Counted from the stretch's first letter, positions 20,535-30,878 are shown. The stretch is DNA of 64,000 bases from Bacteroides sp. (GCA_014801735.1 JAAVDO010000006.1:62001-126000), one strand, 5' to 3'. Made by a program: numbers and translations. The notes: generated from the letters alone by a model not told the origin.

Positions 20535-21128
20535 ATGAAAAATCTTAAGACAATCCTGGCAGCGCTGCTTCTGATAGTGGCTGCCGAAAGTGCATCGGCA
20601 CAGTTCAAGATCGGTCCCCGTCTGGGTATCAACGTGAGCGAACTCCATTTCAACAATAGCGTGTTTGATTCTGAAAACCGCGCTGGGTTCACGGGTGGTC
20701 TTATGACTGAATTCACAGTACCCGTTATCGGAGTAGGTTTTGACGCTTCACTGATGTATAGCCGCCGCAATGCAGAATGGATGGCATCGCAGGGTGTTAA
20801 GACAACCAGCACCCGTGATTATTTCAACATACCCGTTAACCTGAAATGGAAAATCAGCTTGCCGCTGGTAAAACCTTTCCTCACAACCGGCCCTGACTTC
20901 GCCTTCCTCACCTCGCGCCGTGCCATCAACGAGGCATACCGTAATCATAAGGTGAACACTTCGTGGAACTTCGGTTTCGGAGCAGAAATCCTGGGACACC
21001 TGCAGATAGGAGCAAGCTACGGCATAGGTCTTAACAAGGCACTCGAAAGAATCGGAGCGATCGACGGCTATCAGGAAATCGATGCCAAAAACAGAGTATG
21101 GACCATCACTGCAGCATATCTGTTCTGA
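20535..21128 (+). CDS. Outer membrane beta-barrel protein (PorT-like)
   Basis: A 197-residue protein with a clear signal peptide (MKNLKTILAALLLIVAAESA, cleavage after SAQ) and alternating hydrophobic strands: FKIGPRLGINVSEL, GFTGGLMTEFTVPVIGVGFD, NIPVNLKWKIS, WNFGFGAEILGHLQIGASYG and the terminal strand RVWTITAAYLF ending in phenylalanine, as outer membrane barrels do. This is the compact outer-membrane-beta-barrel/PorT fold. The ATG at 20535 starts the signal peptide. It lies 18 bases before pyrB but is probably unrelated in role. Confidence 0.82.
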   Translation: MKNLKTILAALLLIVAAESASAQFKIGPRLGINVSELHFNNSVFDSENRAGFTGGLMTEFTVPVIGVGFDASLMYSRRNAEWMASQGVKTTSTRDYFNIPVNLKWKISLPLVKPFLTTGPDFAFLTSRRAINEAYRNHKVNTSWNFGFGAEILGHLQIGASYGIGLNKALERIGAIDGYQEIDAKNRVWTITAAYLF

Positions 21129-21146
21129 ATTAAAGCGAAATAACAG

Positions 21147-22073
21147 ATGAGTAATCTTGTCAGCATCGACGATATAAGTCGGGAAGAGATTCTCGATCTT
21201 ATTGAGCGTGCCAGGTATTTTGAAGAGCATCCTAACCATAAGATTCTAGACGGCAAAGTAGTAGCAACTCTTTTCTTTGAACCGTCGACACGTACGCGTC
21301 TCAGTTTCGAGACGGCGGTCAACCGTCTCGGAGGCCGCGTTATAGGATTTTCTGATGCCGGGACAACCTCAACATCAAAGGGTGAGACCCTGAAAGACAC
21401 CATCAAGATGGTGAGCAACTATGTTGATCTGATCATCATGCGCCACTATCTTGAAGGAGCTGCCCGCTACGCCACCGAAATCACTGATACTCCGATAATC
21501 AATGCAGGCGACGGTGCCAACCAGCACCCCTCGCAGACCATGCTTGATATGTATTCGATCAGCAAGACACAGGGAACGCTTGAAAATCTGACTATCACGA
21601 TGGTTGGAGATCTGAAATACGGTCGCACTGTTCATTCGCTCCTCATGGCGATGAGATATTTCAATCCGACATTCAATTTCGTTGCATGCGACGAGCTCCG
21701 TATGCCCAAGGAATATAAGGAGTTCTGCGACAAAAACGGTATCAAATATTACGAACACACGGAATTCAGCAAAGAGGTCATAGCCGAGAGCGATATTATA
21801 TACATGACACGTGTGCAGCGCGAACGTTTCACCGACATAATGGAATATGAACGCGTGAAGGATCTGTATACGCTTCACAATGATATGCTTGCCGACTCAA
21901 AACCGACGCTGAAGGTGCTCCATCCACTACCCCGTGTCAACGAGATTGACCGCGACGTAGACGATAATCCCAAAGCCTATTACTTCGAGCAGGCAAGAAA
22001 TGGCCTGTTCGCCCGTCAGGCAATTATCTGTAAGGCACTCGGAATAGATATTTATAAAGAGCATAAGGCATGA
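21147..22073 (+). CDS. pyrB: Aspartate carbamoyltransferase, catalytic chain
   Basis: Second step of pyrimidine synthesis, joining carbamoyl phosphate and aspartate. It is 308 residues with the carbamoyl-phosphate motif [15 protein letters not shown], the lid-region [14 protein letters not shown] and the aspartate-binding segment [10 protein letters not shown]. Its last 4 bases overlap the start of pyrI, which encodes the regulatory chain, so a class B (E. coli-like) allosteric enzyme is expected. Confidence 0.97.
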   Translation: MSNLVSIDDISREEILDLIERARYFEEHPNHKILDGKVVATLFFEPSTRTRLSFETAVNRLGGRVIGFSDAGTTSTSKGETLKDTIKMVSNYVDLIIMRHYLEGAARYATEITDTPIINAGDGANQHPSQTMLDMYSISKTQGTLENLTITMVGDLKYGRTVHSLLMAMRYFNPTFNFVACDELRMPKEYKEFCDKNGIKYYEHTEFSKEVIAESDIIYMTRVQRERFTDIMEYERVKDLYTLHNDMLADSKPTLKVLHPLPRVNEIDRDVDDNPKAYYFEQARNGLFARQAIICKALGIDIYKEHKA

Positions 22074-22534
22074 CCGTAAAACCCAAAAAAGAGCTTGCCG
22101 TAGCAGCTCTGGCCTGTGGCACCGTAATCGACCATATACCGAGCGACAAGCTATTCAAAGCCGTCAAGATCCTCGGCATTGAGAATCTTGATACTAACGT
22201 CACCATTGGCAATAATCTCGAATCACATCGTCTCGGTAAGAAGGGAATCATCAAGGTCGCTGACGTGTTCTTTCCTGAAGCGACACTCAACCGCATAGCA
22301 CTGATTGCACCCAACGCCAAAATCAACATAATCCGCGACTATACCGTGACGGAGAAGCGACAGGTGGAGCTTCCCGATACTATCGTGGGAATAGTGAGAT
22401 GCGGCAATCCGAAATGTATCACCAACAATGAGCCGATGAAAACCCGGTTCGAGGTGACCGACCGCGAAGACGTGACAATCAAATGCCACTACTGCGGCCA
22501 TTCGGTTAAGAGCGACAAGGCACTTATTGACTGA
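22070..22534 (+). CDS. pyrI: Aspartate carbamoyltransferase, regulatory chain
   Basis: A 154-residue regulatory subunit that binds nucleotides and contacts PyrB. The N-terminal allosteric domain ([20 protein letters not shown]) and the zinc domain with four cysteines ([11 protein letters not shown] and KCHYCGHS) are complete. It is translationally coupled to pyrB through a 4-base overlap. Confidence 0.97.
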   Translation: MTVKPKKELAVAALACGTVIDHIPSDKLFKAVKILGIENLDTNVTIGNNLESHRLGKKGIIKVADVFFPEATLNRIALIAPNAKINIIRDYTVTEKRQVELPDTIVGIVRCGNPKCITNNEPMKTRFEVTDREDVTIKCHYCGHSVKSDKALID

Positions 22535-22547
22535 CCAATAATCAGGC

Positions 22548-23117
22548 ATGAAGACCGACTGGAAACCCGGCACGATGGTTTACCCGCTCCCAGCCGTTCT
22601 GGTGAGCTGCGGAACTGCAGAGAAGAACAATATTCTGACCATAGCCTGGACAGGAACAATCTGCACCAATCCGGCAATGTGCTATATCTCAGTACGACCC
22701 GAACGCTACAGCTATGACCTGATCAGGGAAAACATGGAATTCACCATTAATCTGACGACGGAAAGCATGGCGAAAGCAACCGATTGGTGCGGAGTGAGGT
22801 CGGGCCGCGATTATGATAAATGGAAAGAATGCGGCCTGACACGCGAACCGGGTGTAAAGGTAAACTGTCCGTCGGTAGAGGAATCACCACTGAGCATAGA
22901 ATGCAGGGTTAAGAGCATCATGAGCCTGGGCAGCCACGACATGTTTATTGCCGAGGTGGTCAACGTTAGAGCCGATGAAGCACTTATTGACCCTGAGACC
23001 GGGGCTTTCCGCCTTGACAAAGCAAAGCTGATAGCCTACAGCCACGGCCAGTATTTCGGCTTAGGCAACATGATAGGCCGCTTCGGATGGAGCGTGAAGA
23101 AACCGGTAAAAAAATAG
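22548..23117 (+). CDS. Flavin reductase family (FMN-binding split barrel) protein
   Basis: A 189-residue protein with the flavin-reductase-like split-barrel core: YPLPAVLVSCGTAEKNNILTIAWTG, the RPERYSYDLIRENMEFTIN segment and HDMFIAEVVNVRADEALID. Members bind FMN and either reduce free flavin or act as accessory flavoproteins. It starts 13 bases after pyrI and may share its transcript, although no pyrimidine role is obvious. Confidence 0.85.
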   Translation: MKTDWKPGTMVYPLPAVLVSCGTAEKNNILTIAWTGTICTNPAMCYISVRPERYSYDLIRENMEFTINLTTESMAKATDWCGVRSGRDYDKWKECGLTREPGVKVNCPSVEESPLSIECRVKSIMSLGSHDMFIAEVVNVRADEALIDPETGAFRLDKAKLIAYSHGQYFGLGNMIGRFGWSVKKPVKK

Positions 23118-23171
23118 AAACCAATCATAAGATGACGGGCTCAGGCCCGAAAAACAATACAGACAAAATAA

Positions 23172-24452
23172 ATGGAACGCGACAACAAGATCTTTGAACT
23201 CATAGAACGCGAGCATCTTCGCCAGAGCCGCGGCATAGAACTGATCGCATCAGAAAATTTCGTAAGCGACCAGGTGATGCAGGCCATGGGCTCCTGCCTG
23301 ACCAATAAATACGCCGAGGGTTATCCCGGCCACCGCTATTACGGAGGCTGCCAGGTGGTTGACGAGGTGGAGCAGCTCGCCATCAACAGAGTTAAGCAAC
23401 TGTTCGGTGCCGCATACGCAAACGTGCAACCCCACAGCGGCGCCCAGGCCAATATGGCCGTATTCATGACCGTCATGAAACCGGGTGATAAGTTTCTCGG
23501 TCTGAATCTTGCACACGGAGGTCATCTGTCGCACGGAAGCCCCGTAAACTTCTCGGGACTAATGTATCATGCCCTTGAGTACAACGTGAAGGAAGACACC
23601 GGCACGATCGACTACGACCAGATGGAAGAAGTGGCCCGCAGAGAGCGTCCGAAACTGATCGTAGGTGGAGCAAGCGCTTACAGCCGTGAATGGGACTACG
23701 CCCGCATGCGCAGACTCGCCGATGAGATCGGCGCTATTTTCATGGTTGACATGGCTCATCCTGCCGGACTTATCGCCGCCGGTCTGCTCGACAATCCGGT
23801 GAAGCACGCCCATATCGTTACCTCAACCACTCACAAGACCCTCAGAGGTCCGCGTGGTGGCCTGATTCTGATGGGTGAAGACTTTGAGAATCCGTTCGGC
23901 AAAGTGACTCCGAAGGGTGTGACACGCATGATGTCGTCTCTTATCGATTCAGCAGTTTTCCCCGGTGCACAGGGCGGACCGCTCGAACACGTGATCGCAG
24001 CCAAGGCTGTAGCTTTCGGCGAGGCTCTCACTCCTGAATTCCGTGAATATCAGGCACAGGTGAAGCGCAACGCGCGGGCTATGGCACAAGCCTTTGCCGA
24101 CAAAGGATATAAGATTATCTCCGGTGGCACCGACAACCACTGCATGCTTGTGGATCTGCGCACCAAGTTCCCCGATCTGACCGGTAAGGTTGCCGAGAAG
24201 GCTCTTGTCGAAGCCGACATCACAACCAACAAGAACATGGTTCCTTTTGACAGCCGCAGTCCGTTCCAGACCTCAGGTCTGCGCTTCGGCACTCCCGCCA
24301 TCACCACCCGTGGCGTGAAAGAAGACATGATGCCTGTCATAGTTGACATGATCGACGAAGTGCTTCAGGCTCCGACCGACGAGAAAGTGACCGCCAACGT
24401 GAAAGAGCGTGTTAACGAAATGATGGAGAGTCGCCCGATCTTTGCATACTAA
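23172..24452 (+). CDS. glyA: Serine hydroxymethyltransferase
   Basis: Interconverts serine and glycine, loading one-carbon units on tetrahydrofolate. At 426 residues it is complete. Motifs: [23 protein letters not shown], the PLP-lysine motif [15 protein letters not shown], and the C-terminal segment [14 protein letters not shown]. It is preceded by a small GC hairpin at about 23133-23147. Confidence 0.97.
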   Translation: MERDNKIFELIEREHLRQSRGIELIASENFVSDQVMQAMGSCLTNKYAEGYPGHRYYGGCQVVDEVEQLAINRVKQLFGAAYANVQPHSGAQANMAVFMTVMKPGDKFLGLNLAHGGHLSHGSPVNFSGLMYHALEYNVKEDTGTIDYDQMEEVARRERPKLIVGGASAYSREWDYARMRRLADEIGAIFMVDMAHPAGLIAAGLLDNPVKHAHIVTSTTHKTLRGPRGGLILMGEDFENPFGKVTPKGVTRMMSSLIDSAVFPGAQGGPLEHVIAAKAVAFGEALTPEFREYQAQVKRNARAMAQAFADKGYKIISGGTDNHCMLVDLRTKFPDLTGKVAEKALVEADITTNKNMVPFDSRSPFQTSGLRFGTPAITTRGVKEDMMPVIVDMIDEVLQAPTDEKVTANVKERVNEMMESRPIFAY

Positions 24453-24600
24453 ACAGAAGTTACAATCTATAAAAATTTCTTAAATTCAAAACCTTTTTCA
24501 GAGGTAAGCTTGTTATACAGTCAAGAGGAACGAGAGGAACAGCCCCTTACAGATATTCCACTACTTAATGACAACATAAATAACAATATATTCAACAATT

Positions 24601-24819
24601 ATGAAACCCCTTCACATTGTTTTAGCCGTAGTTAGCGGCGCTATCGCCGGAGCAGCAGCCGGTCTTCTGCTCGCACCTGAAAAAGGAGACAAAACCCGCG
24701 ATGAGATCCTGAAATTCCTCAAAGAAAAGAGTTCGCAGCTCAACACTCAGCTCAAGAAATCTAAACTTGAGGAAATTGCTGACGAAATCGCCGACGAGAT
24801 CGAAGCCATCAAAAATTAA
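24601..24819 (+). CDS. YtxH domain-containing protein
   Basis: A 72-residue protein with one glycine/alanine-rich N-terminal membrane segment (VLAVVSGAIAGAAAGLLLAP) followed by the YtxH signature LLAPEKGDKTRDEI and an acidic, helical C-terminus (EEIADEIADEIEAIKN). YtxH proteins are small, often stress-induced, envelope-associated proteins of unknown mechanism. It is first of a run of four short genes with related character up to 25845. Confidence 0.85.
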   Translation: MKPLHIVLAVVSGAIAGAAAGLLLAPEKGDKTRDEILKFLKEKSSQLNTQLKKSKLEEIADEIADEIEAIKN

Positions 24820-24830
24820 ATAAACTTATC

Positions 24831-24876
24831 GCCGGATCTTGAGGCTGGCTTTCTAAGACCCACCTTAAGATCCGGC
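24831..24876 (+). terminator. Stable hairpin between the two YtxH genes
   Basis: GCCGGATCTT at 24831-24840 pairs perfectly with 24867-24876. There is no real T run, so it may be a partial terminator or an mRNA-stability element that sets different levels for the two genes. Confidence 0.5.
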
Positions 24877-24899
24877 ATTTACACTAAAAACCAGACCAG

Positions 24900-25097
24900 A
24901 TGAACAGCATCACAGCAATATCTGCATTCCTTGGCGGCGCTATCGTAGGCGCAGCTGCTGCCCTCCTTCTCGCTCCTGAAAAGGGTGCAGACACACGCGC
25001 AAGAATCAAGGAGATTCTTCGCAAAAAGGGCATAATCTGCAGCGACAGCGAGATTGATGAACTCGTTGAGCAGCTCACAACCGAAATCAACGACTGA
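24900..25097 (+). CDS. YtxH domain-containing protein (second copy)
   Basis: A 65-residue paralogue of the preceding protein: membrane segment ISAFLGGAIVGAAAALLLAP, then the YtxH motif LLAPEKGADTRARIKEIL and an acidic tail. The shared AAxLLLAPEKG core points to local duplication. It is followed by a hairpin (25161-25183, stem GGGGCATGAC with one wobble) before the holin-like gene. Confidence 0.82.
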   Translation: MNSITAISAFLGGAIVGAAAALLLAPEKGADTRARIKEILRKKGIICSDSEIDELVEQLTTEIND

Positions 25098-25217
25098 CAA
25101 GTCAGACCGTAGAAATAATCCGGCGTTTGACACGCCGCGAACACTCCTCTTTTTACGCTTGGGGCATGACTCTGTCGTGCCCCGGCGAAAAAGTATTTAT
25201 ATCCAAAAGAGAATCCG

Positions 25218-25565
25218 ATGACAGAAGAACAGCCGAGTGGCAACGCCTATCAGCGTCTGGCTACCCAAATAAAGCAGTACGTGAATCTGAGCATTGAAAA
25301 TGCCCGACTTGGAGTTGCCGAGAAAATGAGCGTACTGCTGTCGACGATAGCTATAGCATTGATAGCTTTCGCCCTGATAACAATCGCAGTATTGTTTTTC
25401 ACGATAGCTATGGCCCATCTTCTTGCCGAAATTATGCCGCTCATATGGGCCTACGGCGCCATGTGCTGCCTGAACCTGCTTGTGCTCATACTGATACTTC
25501 TATTCAGGAAACCACTGATCATAAATCCGATAGCTCGCTTAGTATCAAAATTATTATTGCAATAA
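25218..25565 (+). CDS. Phage-holin-family-like membrane protein
   Basis: A 115-residue protein: an amphipathic N-terminal helix (QRLATQIKQYVNLSIENARLGVAEKM) followed by two long membrane segments (LLSTIAIALIAFALITIAVLFF and the segment around MCCLNLLVLILILLF). This is the layout of the chromosomal 'phage holin family' (Holin-X-like) proteins that accompany YtxH genes in many genomes; the name does not imply a phage. It sits 4 bases before the next small gene. Confidence 0.75.
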   Translation: MTEEQPSGNAYQRLATQIKQYVNLSIENARLGVAEKMSVLLSTIAIALIAFALITIAVLFFTIAMAHLLAEIMPLIWAYGAMCCLNLLVLILILLFRKPLIINPIARLVSKLLLQ

Positions 25566-25569
25566 TATC

Positions 25570-25845
25570 ATGTCAGCAAAAAAACTACCACCCAACAAGG
25601 TCGCAGGATGGAAGGGTTATACTCTTGACGAAATGCGATACCAACGAGCCTATCTCACCGCTAAGCTTCAGATTCAGAAAGAAATACTGACAAAAGACAC
25701 TATGAGCCTGAAAAAACAGTGGTTCAATCCTTTTTCGGGCAGCATTCTGGGTCATGCAGGAACTCTGATGGACTACGCAGGCTACGGACTGGCCGCCTAC
25801 AACCTGTTCCGTCAGGCAAAATCACTAATAGGGAAGAAGAAATAA
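25570..25845 (+). CDS. Conserved small protein, unknown
   Basis: A 91-residue basic protein beginning MSAKKLPPNKVAGWKGYTLD, with a helical, lysine-rich middle and a C-terminal glycine/alanine stretch (GTLMDYAGYGLAAYNLFRQA) that may touch a membrane. I do not recognise it. Its position right behind the holin-like gene makes it part of the same small-protein operon. Confidence 0.7.
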   Translation: MSAKKLPPNKVAGWKGYTLDEMRYQRAYLTAKLQIQKEILTKDTMSLKKQWFNPFSGSILGHAGTLMDYAGYGLAAYNLFRQAKSLIGKKK

Positions 25846-25896
25846 GCTCTGCCCTGCCCCATCATTATCCATTCCGCGCCATTAACATCAAAAAAG

Positions 25897-26745
25897 GTGA
25901 ACGATTATATCAGACTGAGAGCAGATTTCACTCCCTGCTCACAAGATATGACCGATGTTGCAGCAGCACTGCTGGCTGAGATCGGTTACGAAAGTTTTGA
26001 ACCCGACGAATCAGGCATGAACGCCTATATCCGCGCGAAAGACTATGACGTGGAACAGGCGAACGAAGCCTTGAATGAACTGCCTTTCGACAACGTGCGT
26101 GTCACTATAAGCAGCGAACTGGTTGAAGGCGAAGACTGGAACAGCGAGTGGGAGAAACACTATTTCAAACCTATCGTAATTGGGGGAAAACTTGCGATTC
26201 ACAGCTCCTTCCACACCGACGTGCCGAAATGTGAATATGATATAGTGATCGATCCGAAGATGGCATTCGGCACTGGTCATCATGCCACTACCTCGCTGAT
26301 AACCGAACAACTGCTGGCAGCCGACTTAACCGGCAAAACAGTGATCGACATGGGAACGGGCACCGGTATTCTCGCCATTCTCGCAGCCATGCGCGGAGCG
26401 GCTCCGGTGACGGGTATTGAAATCGATCCACCGGCATATGAGAATGCCATAGAAAACGTGAGGAGCAACGGTCATGGCGAAATCAGACTGATCTGCGGAG
26501 ACGCAAGTGTACTGAGCCGACTTGATGACAAAGCCGACCTGTTTCTGGCCAATATTAACCGCAATGTAATAACGGGTGACATAACCGCCTATAGCTCGGC
26601 GATGAAACCCGACGGGAAAATGCTTCTGAGCGGCTTCTATGTCAAGGATATACCTGTGATAGAAGAAGCTGCCGGCAAAGTAGGCCTGAAAATCGAAGGA
26701 TACACCGAACGCGACAAATGGGTATGCGTAAGACTCACCAGATAG
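25897..26745 (+). CDS. prmA: Ribosomal protein L11 methyltransferase
   Basis: SAM-dependent methyltransferase acting on ribosomal protein L11. It has 282 residues from a GTG start; the N-terminal substrate-recognition domain (VNDYIRLRADFTPCSQD) is followed by the catalytic domain with AFGTGHHATTSL, the SAM loop IDMGTGTGILAILAAM and the ANINRNV motif. The end overlaps the start of an outer-membrane-protein-like gene by about 25 bases. Confidence 0.93.
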   Translation: MNDYIRLRADFTPCSQDMTDVAAALLAEIGYESFEPDESGMNAYIRAKDYDVEQANEALNELPFDNVRVTISSELVEGEDWNSEWEKHYFKPIVIGGKLAIHSSFHTDVPKCEYDIVIDPKMAFGTGHHATTSLITEQLLAADLTGKTVIDMGTGTGILAILAAMRGAAPVTGIEIDPPAYENAIENVRSNGHGEIRLICGDASVLSRLDDKADLFLANINRNVITGDITAYSSAMKPDGKMLLSGFYVKDIPVIEEAAGKVGLKIEGYTERDKWVCVRLTR

Positions 26746-27275
26746 TCAGGAAAATTGCAGCAACCGTCGTAGCTTTTTCGGCCTCTGCAGTTATCGCGGC
26801 GGCGTCAGAACCGGTCAAAAGTGGTTTCGCCTGGGGAGCCGATGTCGGCGGTGCGGTAGATATGGGCAGCGACGGAATGTCGACAGTCAACATCGACGCC
26901 TATTGCGGCCTGAAGTGTCCTTATCTGGAGGTAGCCGGTATAGGCGCGGGAATAAACGTGCCGGTAAACAACAGCACCCGAACATTTCCGATTTATGGAA
27001 TAATCAGAAGTTCCATGAGCCGAACACCGCAGAAAGTGTTCGGCGAACTAAGAGCGGGATGCGTGGTCAACGATCGCACCAGCGGCAAATCAACTTGCGA
27101 TTTCTTCTGCTCCCCGGCCATAGGTTTCAGACTTGCCTACAGCGCGACTTATAGCAGCTATATAGCTCTGGGATATATTTATAACGGCATGCATGGCAAA
27201 GGCTATTCCGACTCTGAGGAGATCGACATAAACGGCGCACATCTTGCCGTTGTACGTTTGGGCATCTATTTCTGA
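26718..27275 (+). CDS. Probable outer membrane beta-barrel protein
   Basis: A 185-residue protein with a signal peptide (KIAATVVAFSASAVIAAAS) and alternating strands ending with HLAVVRLGIYF, a typical C-terminal barrel strand with final phenylalanine. Three cysteines in the mature part (YCGLKCPYLE, TCDFFCS) are unusual for a barrel and may form disulfides. The start at 26718, or the ATG two codons later, falls within prmA, implying coupled translation. No specific family is recognised. Confidence 0.65.
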   Translation: MGMRKTHQIVRKIAATVVAFSASAVIAAASEPVKSGFAWGADVGGAVDMGSDGMSTVNIDAYCGLKCPYLEVAGIGAGINVPVNNSTRTFPIYGIIRSSMSRTPQKVFGELRAGCVVNDRTSGKSTCDFFCSPAIGFRLAYSATYSSYIALGYIYNGMHGKGYSDSEEIDINGAHLAVVRLGIYF

Positions 27276-27429
27276 AAACAGTATGTAGCGGCGCCCCTCT
27301 ATTACGCCGATACTTCCGCGACAGGAAATAACCGCCACTCCGCCATGATTTAATGCCACCAAGATACACAAATCTGAATCCGGCACATAGAAAATTCAGT
27401 CTGTTTACGATTTATTGGCGGAAAATGAG

Positions 27430-27437
27430 TAACTTTG
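27430..27437 (+). promoter_or_regulatory. Promoter -7 box for the thrS operon
   Basis: TAACTTTG, about 63 bases before the thrS ATG. No clean -33 TTG is seen. Confidence 0.65.
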
Positions 27438-27500
27438 TAATCGCAAAAACTGCGGGCATCCGTACGCTCGCGGAAAAACAACAAATATTTGCCACAACAG

Positions 27501-29438
27501 ATGATCAATATTACTTTTCCTGACAACTCAGTCAAGCAGTTTGAGGCCGGTGTTACCCCGCTACAGATAGCCGAAAGTATCAGCCCGCGTCTGGCTCAGG
27601 ACATTCTGGCATCGACCGTAAACGGCGAAAAATGGGATATCTCGCGTCCTATCAACGAGGATGCAAGCATAAAGCTTTTCAAATGGGATGACCCGGAAGG
27701 CAAGCATGCTTTCTGGCACAGTTCGGCTCACCTGCTGGCCGAAGCGCTCCAGGAGCTTTATCCCGGAGTGAAATTCGGCATAGGTCCGGCTATCGACAAC
27801 GGTTTCTACTATGACATAGATCCGGGCGAACACACCATCACTTCGGCCGATTTTCCCAAGATCGAAAAGAAGATGATAGAATTGGCCCGCACCAAGCAGC
27901 CGATTGTTCGCGCCGATATCTCAAAAGCCGATGCGCTGAAAATGTTCGGCGATCGTGGCGAGGAATATAAGTGCGAGCTTATCTCTGAGCTTGAGGACGG
28001 CCACATCACAACCTATACCCAGGGCGCATTCACCGATCTGTGTCGCGGACCGCACATCCCCACCACAGCCCCGATCAAGGCTGTAAAGATCATGTCGCTC
28101 GCCGGCGCATATTGGCGTGGTGACGAAAAGCGCAACCAGCTCGTGCGTGTCTATGGCATAACCTTCCCCAAGCAGAAGATGCTCGACGAGTATCTGACCA
28201 TGGTCGAGGAGGCCAAGAAGCGTGACCACCGCAAGTTGGGCAAAGAGATGGAGCTCTTTGCGTTCAGTAGCCGCGTTGGAGCCGGACTCCCCCTGTGGCT
28301 CCCGAAAGGCACAGCCCTGCGCGACCGCCTGGAGCAGTTCCTCCGCAAGATACAGAAGAAATATGGCTATCAGCAGGTGATCACTCCCCACATCGGCAAC
28401 AAACAGCTCTATGTGACTTCAGGCCACTACGCAAAATACGGTAAAGATTCTTTCCAGCCCATTCATACTCCTGAAGAGGGCGAAGAATATATGCTCAAGC
28501 CGATGAACTGCCCGCATCACTGCGAGATATTCCGCGCACTGCCCCGTAGCTACCGCGATCTGCCTCTGCGCCTGGCCGAGTTCGGCACTGTCTACCGCTA
28601 TGAGCAGAGCGGTGAGCTTCATGGCCTGACCCGTGTACGCGGTTTCACGCAGGACGATGCCCACATTTTCTGCGCACCGGAGCAGATAAAAGACGAGTTC
28701 CTGAAGGTGATGGATATTATCCTATACATCTTCAAGGCCCTGAAATTTGACAACTATGAAGCTCAGGTGTCTCTGCGCGACCCCAAGAACAAACAGAAAT
28801 ACATTGGTTCCGATGAGAACTGGCACCTTGCCGAGCAGGCTATCATCGATGCTTGCGCTGAAAAGGGCATAAAGGCCAGCCATGTTCTTGGCGAAGCAGC
28901 GTTCTATGGTCCGAAACTTGACTTCATGGTTAAGGATGCTCTCGGAAGAAAATGGCAACTCGGCACTATTCAGGTCGATTACAACCTTCCGGAGCGTTTT
29001 GAACTGGAATACACAGGATCCGACAATCAGAAACACCGTCCCGTGATGATTCATCGTGCCCCCTTCGGCTCGATGGAGCGTTTCGTGGCTGTGCTTCTCG
29101 AACACACCGCCGGACGCTTCCCGCTGTGGCTGGCACCCGAACAGTGTGTCATTCTTCCGATCTCTGAGAAATATAACGACTATGCCCGCAAGGTAGCCGA
29201 CGAGCTTGCCAAAGAGGATATACGTGCCGCAATCGACGACCGCAACGAGAAGATAGGCAAGAAAATCCGCGACAATGAGCTCAAACGTATCCCCTATTTG
29301 CTCGTTGTTGGCGAAAAAGAAGCCTCCGAAGGTGAAGTTTCTGTAAGAAAACAGGGCGAAGGTGATAAAGGTACGATGAAAATTGCTACCTTTGCAGAGA
29401 ATTTGACCAACGAGGTCAACGAAATGATCAACCAATAA
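27501..29438 (+). CDS. thrS: Threonyl-tRNA synthetase
   Basis: Charges tRNA-Thr. The protein is 645 residues from the ATG at 27501; an in-frame TTG at 27489 is less likely. Domains: N-terminal TGS ([19 protein letters not shown]), the editing domain ([17 protein letters not shown]), the class II catalytic core ([14 protein letters not shown], motif 3 region [18 protein letters not shown]) and the anticodon-binding domain ([11 protein letters not shown] onward). It leads the thrS-infC-rpmI-rplT cluster, a conserved translation operon. Confidence 0.97.
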   Translation: MINITFPDNSVKQFEAGVTPLQIAESISPRLAQDILASTVNGEKWDISRPINEDASIKLFKWDDPEGKHAFWHSSAHLLAEALQELYPGVKFGIGPAIDNGFYYDIDPGEHTITSADFPKIEKKMIELARTKQPIVRADISKADALKMFGDRGEEYKCELISELEDGHITTYTQGAFTDLCRGPHIPTTAPIKAVKIMSLAGAYWRGDEKRNQLVRVYGITFPKQKMLDEYLTMVEEAKKRDHRKLGKEMELFAFSSRVGAGLPLWLPKGTALRDRLEQFLRKIQKKYGYQQVITPHIGNKQLYVTSGHYAKYGKDSFQPIHTPEEGEEYMLKPMNCPHHCEIFRALPRSYRDLPLRLAEFGTVYRYEQSGELHGLTRVRGFTQDDAHIFCAPEQIKDEFLKVMDIILYIFKALKFDNYEAQVSLRDPKNKQKYIGSDENWHLAEQAIIDACAEKGIKASHVLGEAAFYGPKLDFMVKDALGRKWQLGTIQVDYNLPERFELEYTGSDNQKHRPVMIHRAPFGSMERFVAVLLEHTAGRFPLWLAPEQCVILPISEKYNDYARKVADELAKEDIRAAIDDRNEKIGKKIRDNELKRIPYLLVVGEKEASEGEVSVRKQGEGDKGTMKIATFAENLTNEVNEMINQ

Positions 29439-29446
29439 ACCCCTGA

Positions 29447-30043
29447 ATGGAGAAAAAACCTTTCGTTCCACAAGGACCGCGCCGCCCCTCGGGTAGTGGC
29501 CCGCGCCGTCCGAATGAGCGCACTGCCGCAAAAGACCCCTATAACACCAACGAGCGTATCCGCGCCCGTGAAGTCCGCCTGGTGGGCGACAACGTGGAGC
29601 CCGGCATCTACACCATTCAGGAAGCGCTTCGCCTGGCAAGGGAGAAAGAGCTTGACCTGATCGAGATCTCCCCCACCGCCGAGCCGCCTGTATGCAAGAT
29701 CCTCGACTATCAGAAATATCTTTACCAGCAGAAAAAACGCCAGAAGGAGCAAAAAGCAAAAGCCACCAAAGTTGTGGTCAAGGAGATCCGTTTCGGGCCT
29801 CAGACCGATGACCACGACTATAACTTCAAGCTCAAGCACGCCATAGGTTTCCTGCAGGAAGGTGCAAAGGTCAAAGCCTACGTGTTCTTCAAGGGCCGCG
29901 CTATTCTCTTCAAAGAGCAAGGCGAAGTATTGTTGCTCAGATTTGCCAACGATCTCGAAGAATATGGCAAGGTTGAGCAGATGCCCCTTCTCGAAGGCAA
30001 GCGCATGATCATCATGATCTCGCCCAAAAAGAAACAGTCGTAA
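29447..30043 (+). CDS. infC: Translation initiation factor IF-3
   Basis: Binds the 30S subunit and proofreads initiation. It is 198 residues from an ATG, whereas many bacteria use AUU or other rare starts here. The first 25 residues are a basic proline/arginine-rich extension, followed by the IF3 N-domain ([20 protein letters not shown]), linker and C-domain ([19 protein letters not shown]). It starts 8 bases after thrS. Confidence 0.95.
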   Translation: MEKKPFVPQGPRRPSGSGPRRPNERTAAKDPYNTNERIRAREVRLVGDNVEPGIYTIQEALRLAREKELDLIEISPTAEPPVCKILDYQKYLYQQKKRQKEQKAKATKVVVKEIRFGPQTDDHDYNFKLKHAIGFLQEGAKVKAYVFFKGRAILFKEQGEVLLLRFANDLEEYGKVEQMPLLEGKRMIIMISPKKKQS

Positions 30044-30116
30044 CAACAACTTACCGAAAGCTGATCGGCCGATAACCGGCCAAAATAGCATAAACAAAAA
30101 AATCACTAAACCCAAA

Positions 30117-30314
30117 ATGCCTAAGATTAAGACTAATTCCGGTGCCAAAAAGAGGTTCGCCCTTACCGGATCAGGAAAGATCAAGAGAAAACATGCTTTC
30201 AAGAGTCACATTCTGACCAAGAAGACCAAAAAGCAGAAACGCAACCTGACTCACTTCGGCACTGTAGCCAAAGTCGACGAAAACAGCGTAAAGCAGCTTC
30301 TGGCCCTGAAGTAA
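30117..30314 (+). CDS. rpmI: 50S ribosomal protein L35
   Basis: A 65-residue basic protein, complete: [20 protein letters not shown], then the [20 protein letters not shown] motif. Third gene of the operon. Confidence 0.97.
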   Translation: MPKIKTNSGAKKRFALTGSGKIKRKHAFKSHILTKKTKKQKRNLTHFGTVAKVDENSVKQLLALK

Positions 30315-30477
30315 TCAAGCATGGCGGAGCGCGTCTCCGTATCTCTCACAAGCGGCTGTGCCAGCAGGCCGGCGCCAATGTGATTTTTTCAACATCCACT
30401 TATCATCTAACCGAGAGTTTAGCCCACAAGAGCAAGGTTATTGAGCCTTCCGCTAACCCTCACAACAAGACAACACA
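30315..30477 (+). promoter_or_regulatory. 163-base rpmI-rplT spacer, possible leader structure
   Basis: Unusually long for two co-transcribed ribosomal genes. It holds a CGGAG/CTCCG hairpin near 30326, a GC-rich GGCTG/CAGC hairpin near 30353 and an AAGG/CCTT pair close to rplT. It might carry an L20 autoregulatory site; I cannot identify a known RNA family by eye. Confidence 0.3.
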
Positions 30478-30828
30478 ATGCCAAGATCAGTAAATCATGT
30501 AGCTTCAAGAGCTCGCAGAAAGAAAATCTTAAAACTTACCCGCGGTTACTTCGGCTGCCGTCGTAACGTGTGGACTGTAGCAAAGAACACCTGGGAGAAG
30601 GGTCTTACCTACGCCTACCGCGACCGCAAGGACAACAAGCGCAACTTCCGCGCTCTGTGGATTCAGCGCATCAACGCTGCCGCACGCATGGAAGATCTGT
30701 CCTACAGCAAGCTGATGGGTCTCATCCACAAAGCTGGTATCGAGATCAACCGTAAAGTTCTGGCCGATCTGGCTCTGAACAACCCTGCAGCTTTCAAAGC
30801 TATCGTAGAGAAAGTGAAGAACGCATAA
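30478..30828 (+). CDS. rplT: 50S ribosomal protein L20
   Basis: A 116-residue assembly protein of the large subunit and, in studied bacteria, the repressor of its own operon. Complete, with [19 protein letters not shown] and the [20 protein letters not shown] core. Last gene of the operon, followed by a hairpin at 30852-30878. Confidence 0.97.
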   Translation: MPRSVNHVASRARRKKILKLTRGYFGCRRNVWTVAKNTWEKGLTYAYRDRKDNKRNFRALWIQRINAAARMEDLSYSKLMGLIHKAGIEINRKVLADLALNNPAAFKAIVEKVKNA

Positions 30829-30851
30829 CCTGCACTTCATCAGAATAGTGG

Positions 30852-30878
30852 CGCCCGGTTTCATAACGAAGCCGGGCG
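30852..30878 (+). terminator. Hairpin after rplT
   Basis: CGCCCGGTTTC and GAAGCCGGGCG form an 11-pair stem with one G-U pair. The T run after it is weak. Confidence 0.65.

Noticed and set aside
25218..25565. Holin-like gene as evidence of a prophage
   Set aside because: No other phage genes are near. This family is chromosomal and accompanies YtxH genes.
28722..30202. Long minus-strand frames opposite thrS, infC and rpmI
   Set aside because: They lie opposite highly conserved translation genes and arise from codon bias; the proteins are low-complexity and lack known motifs.
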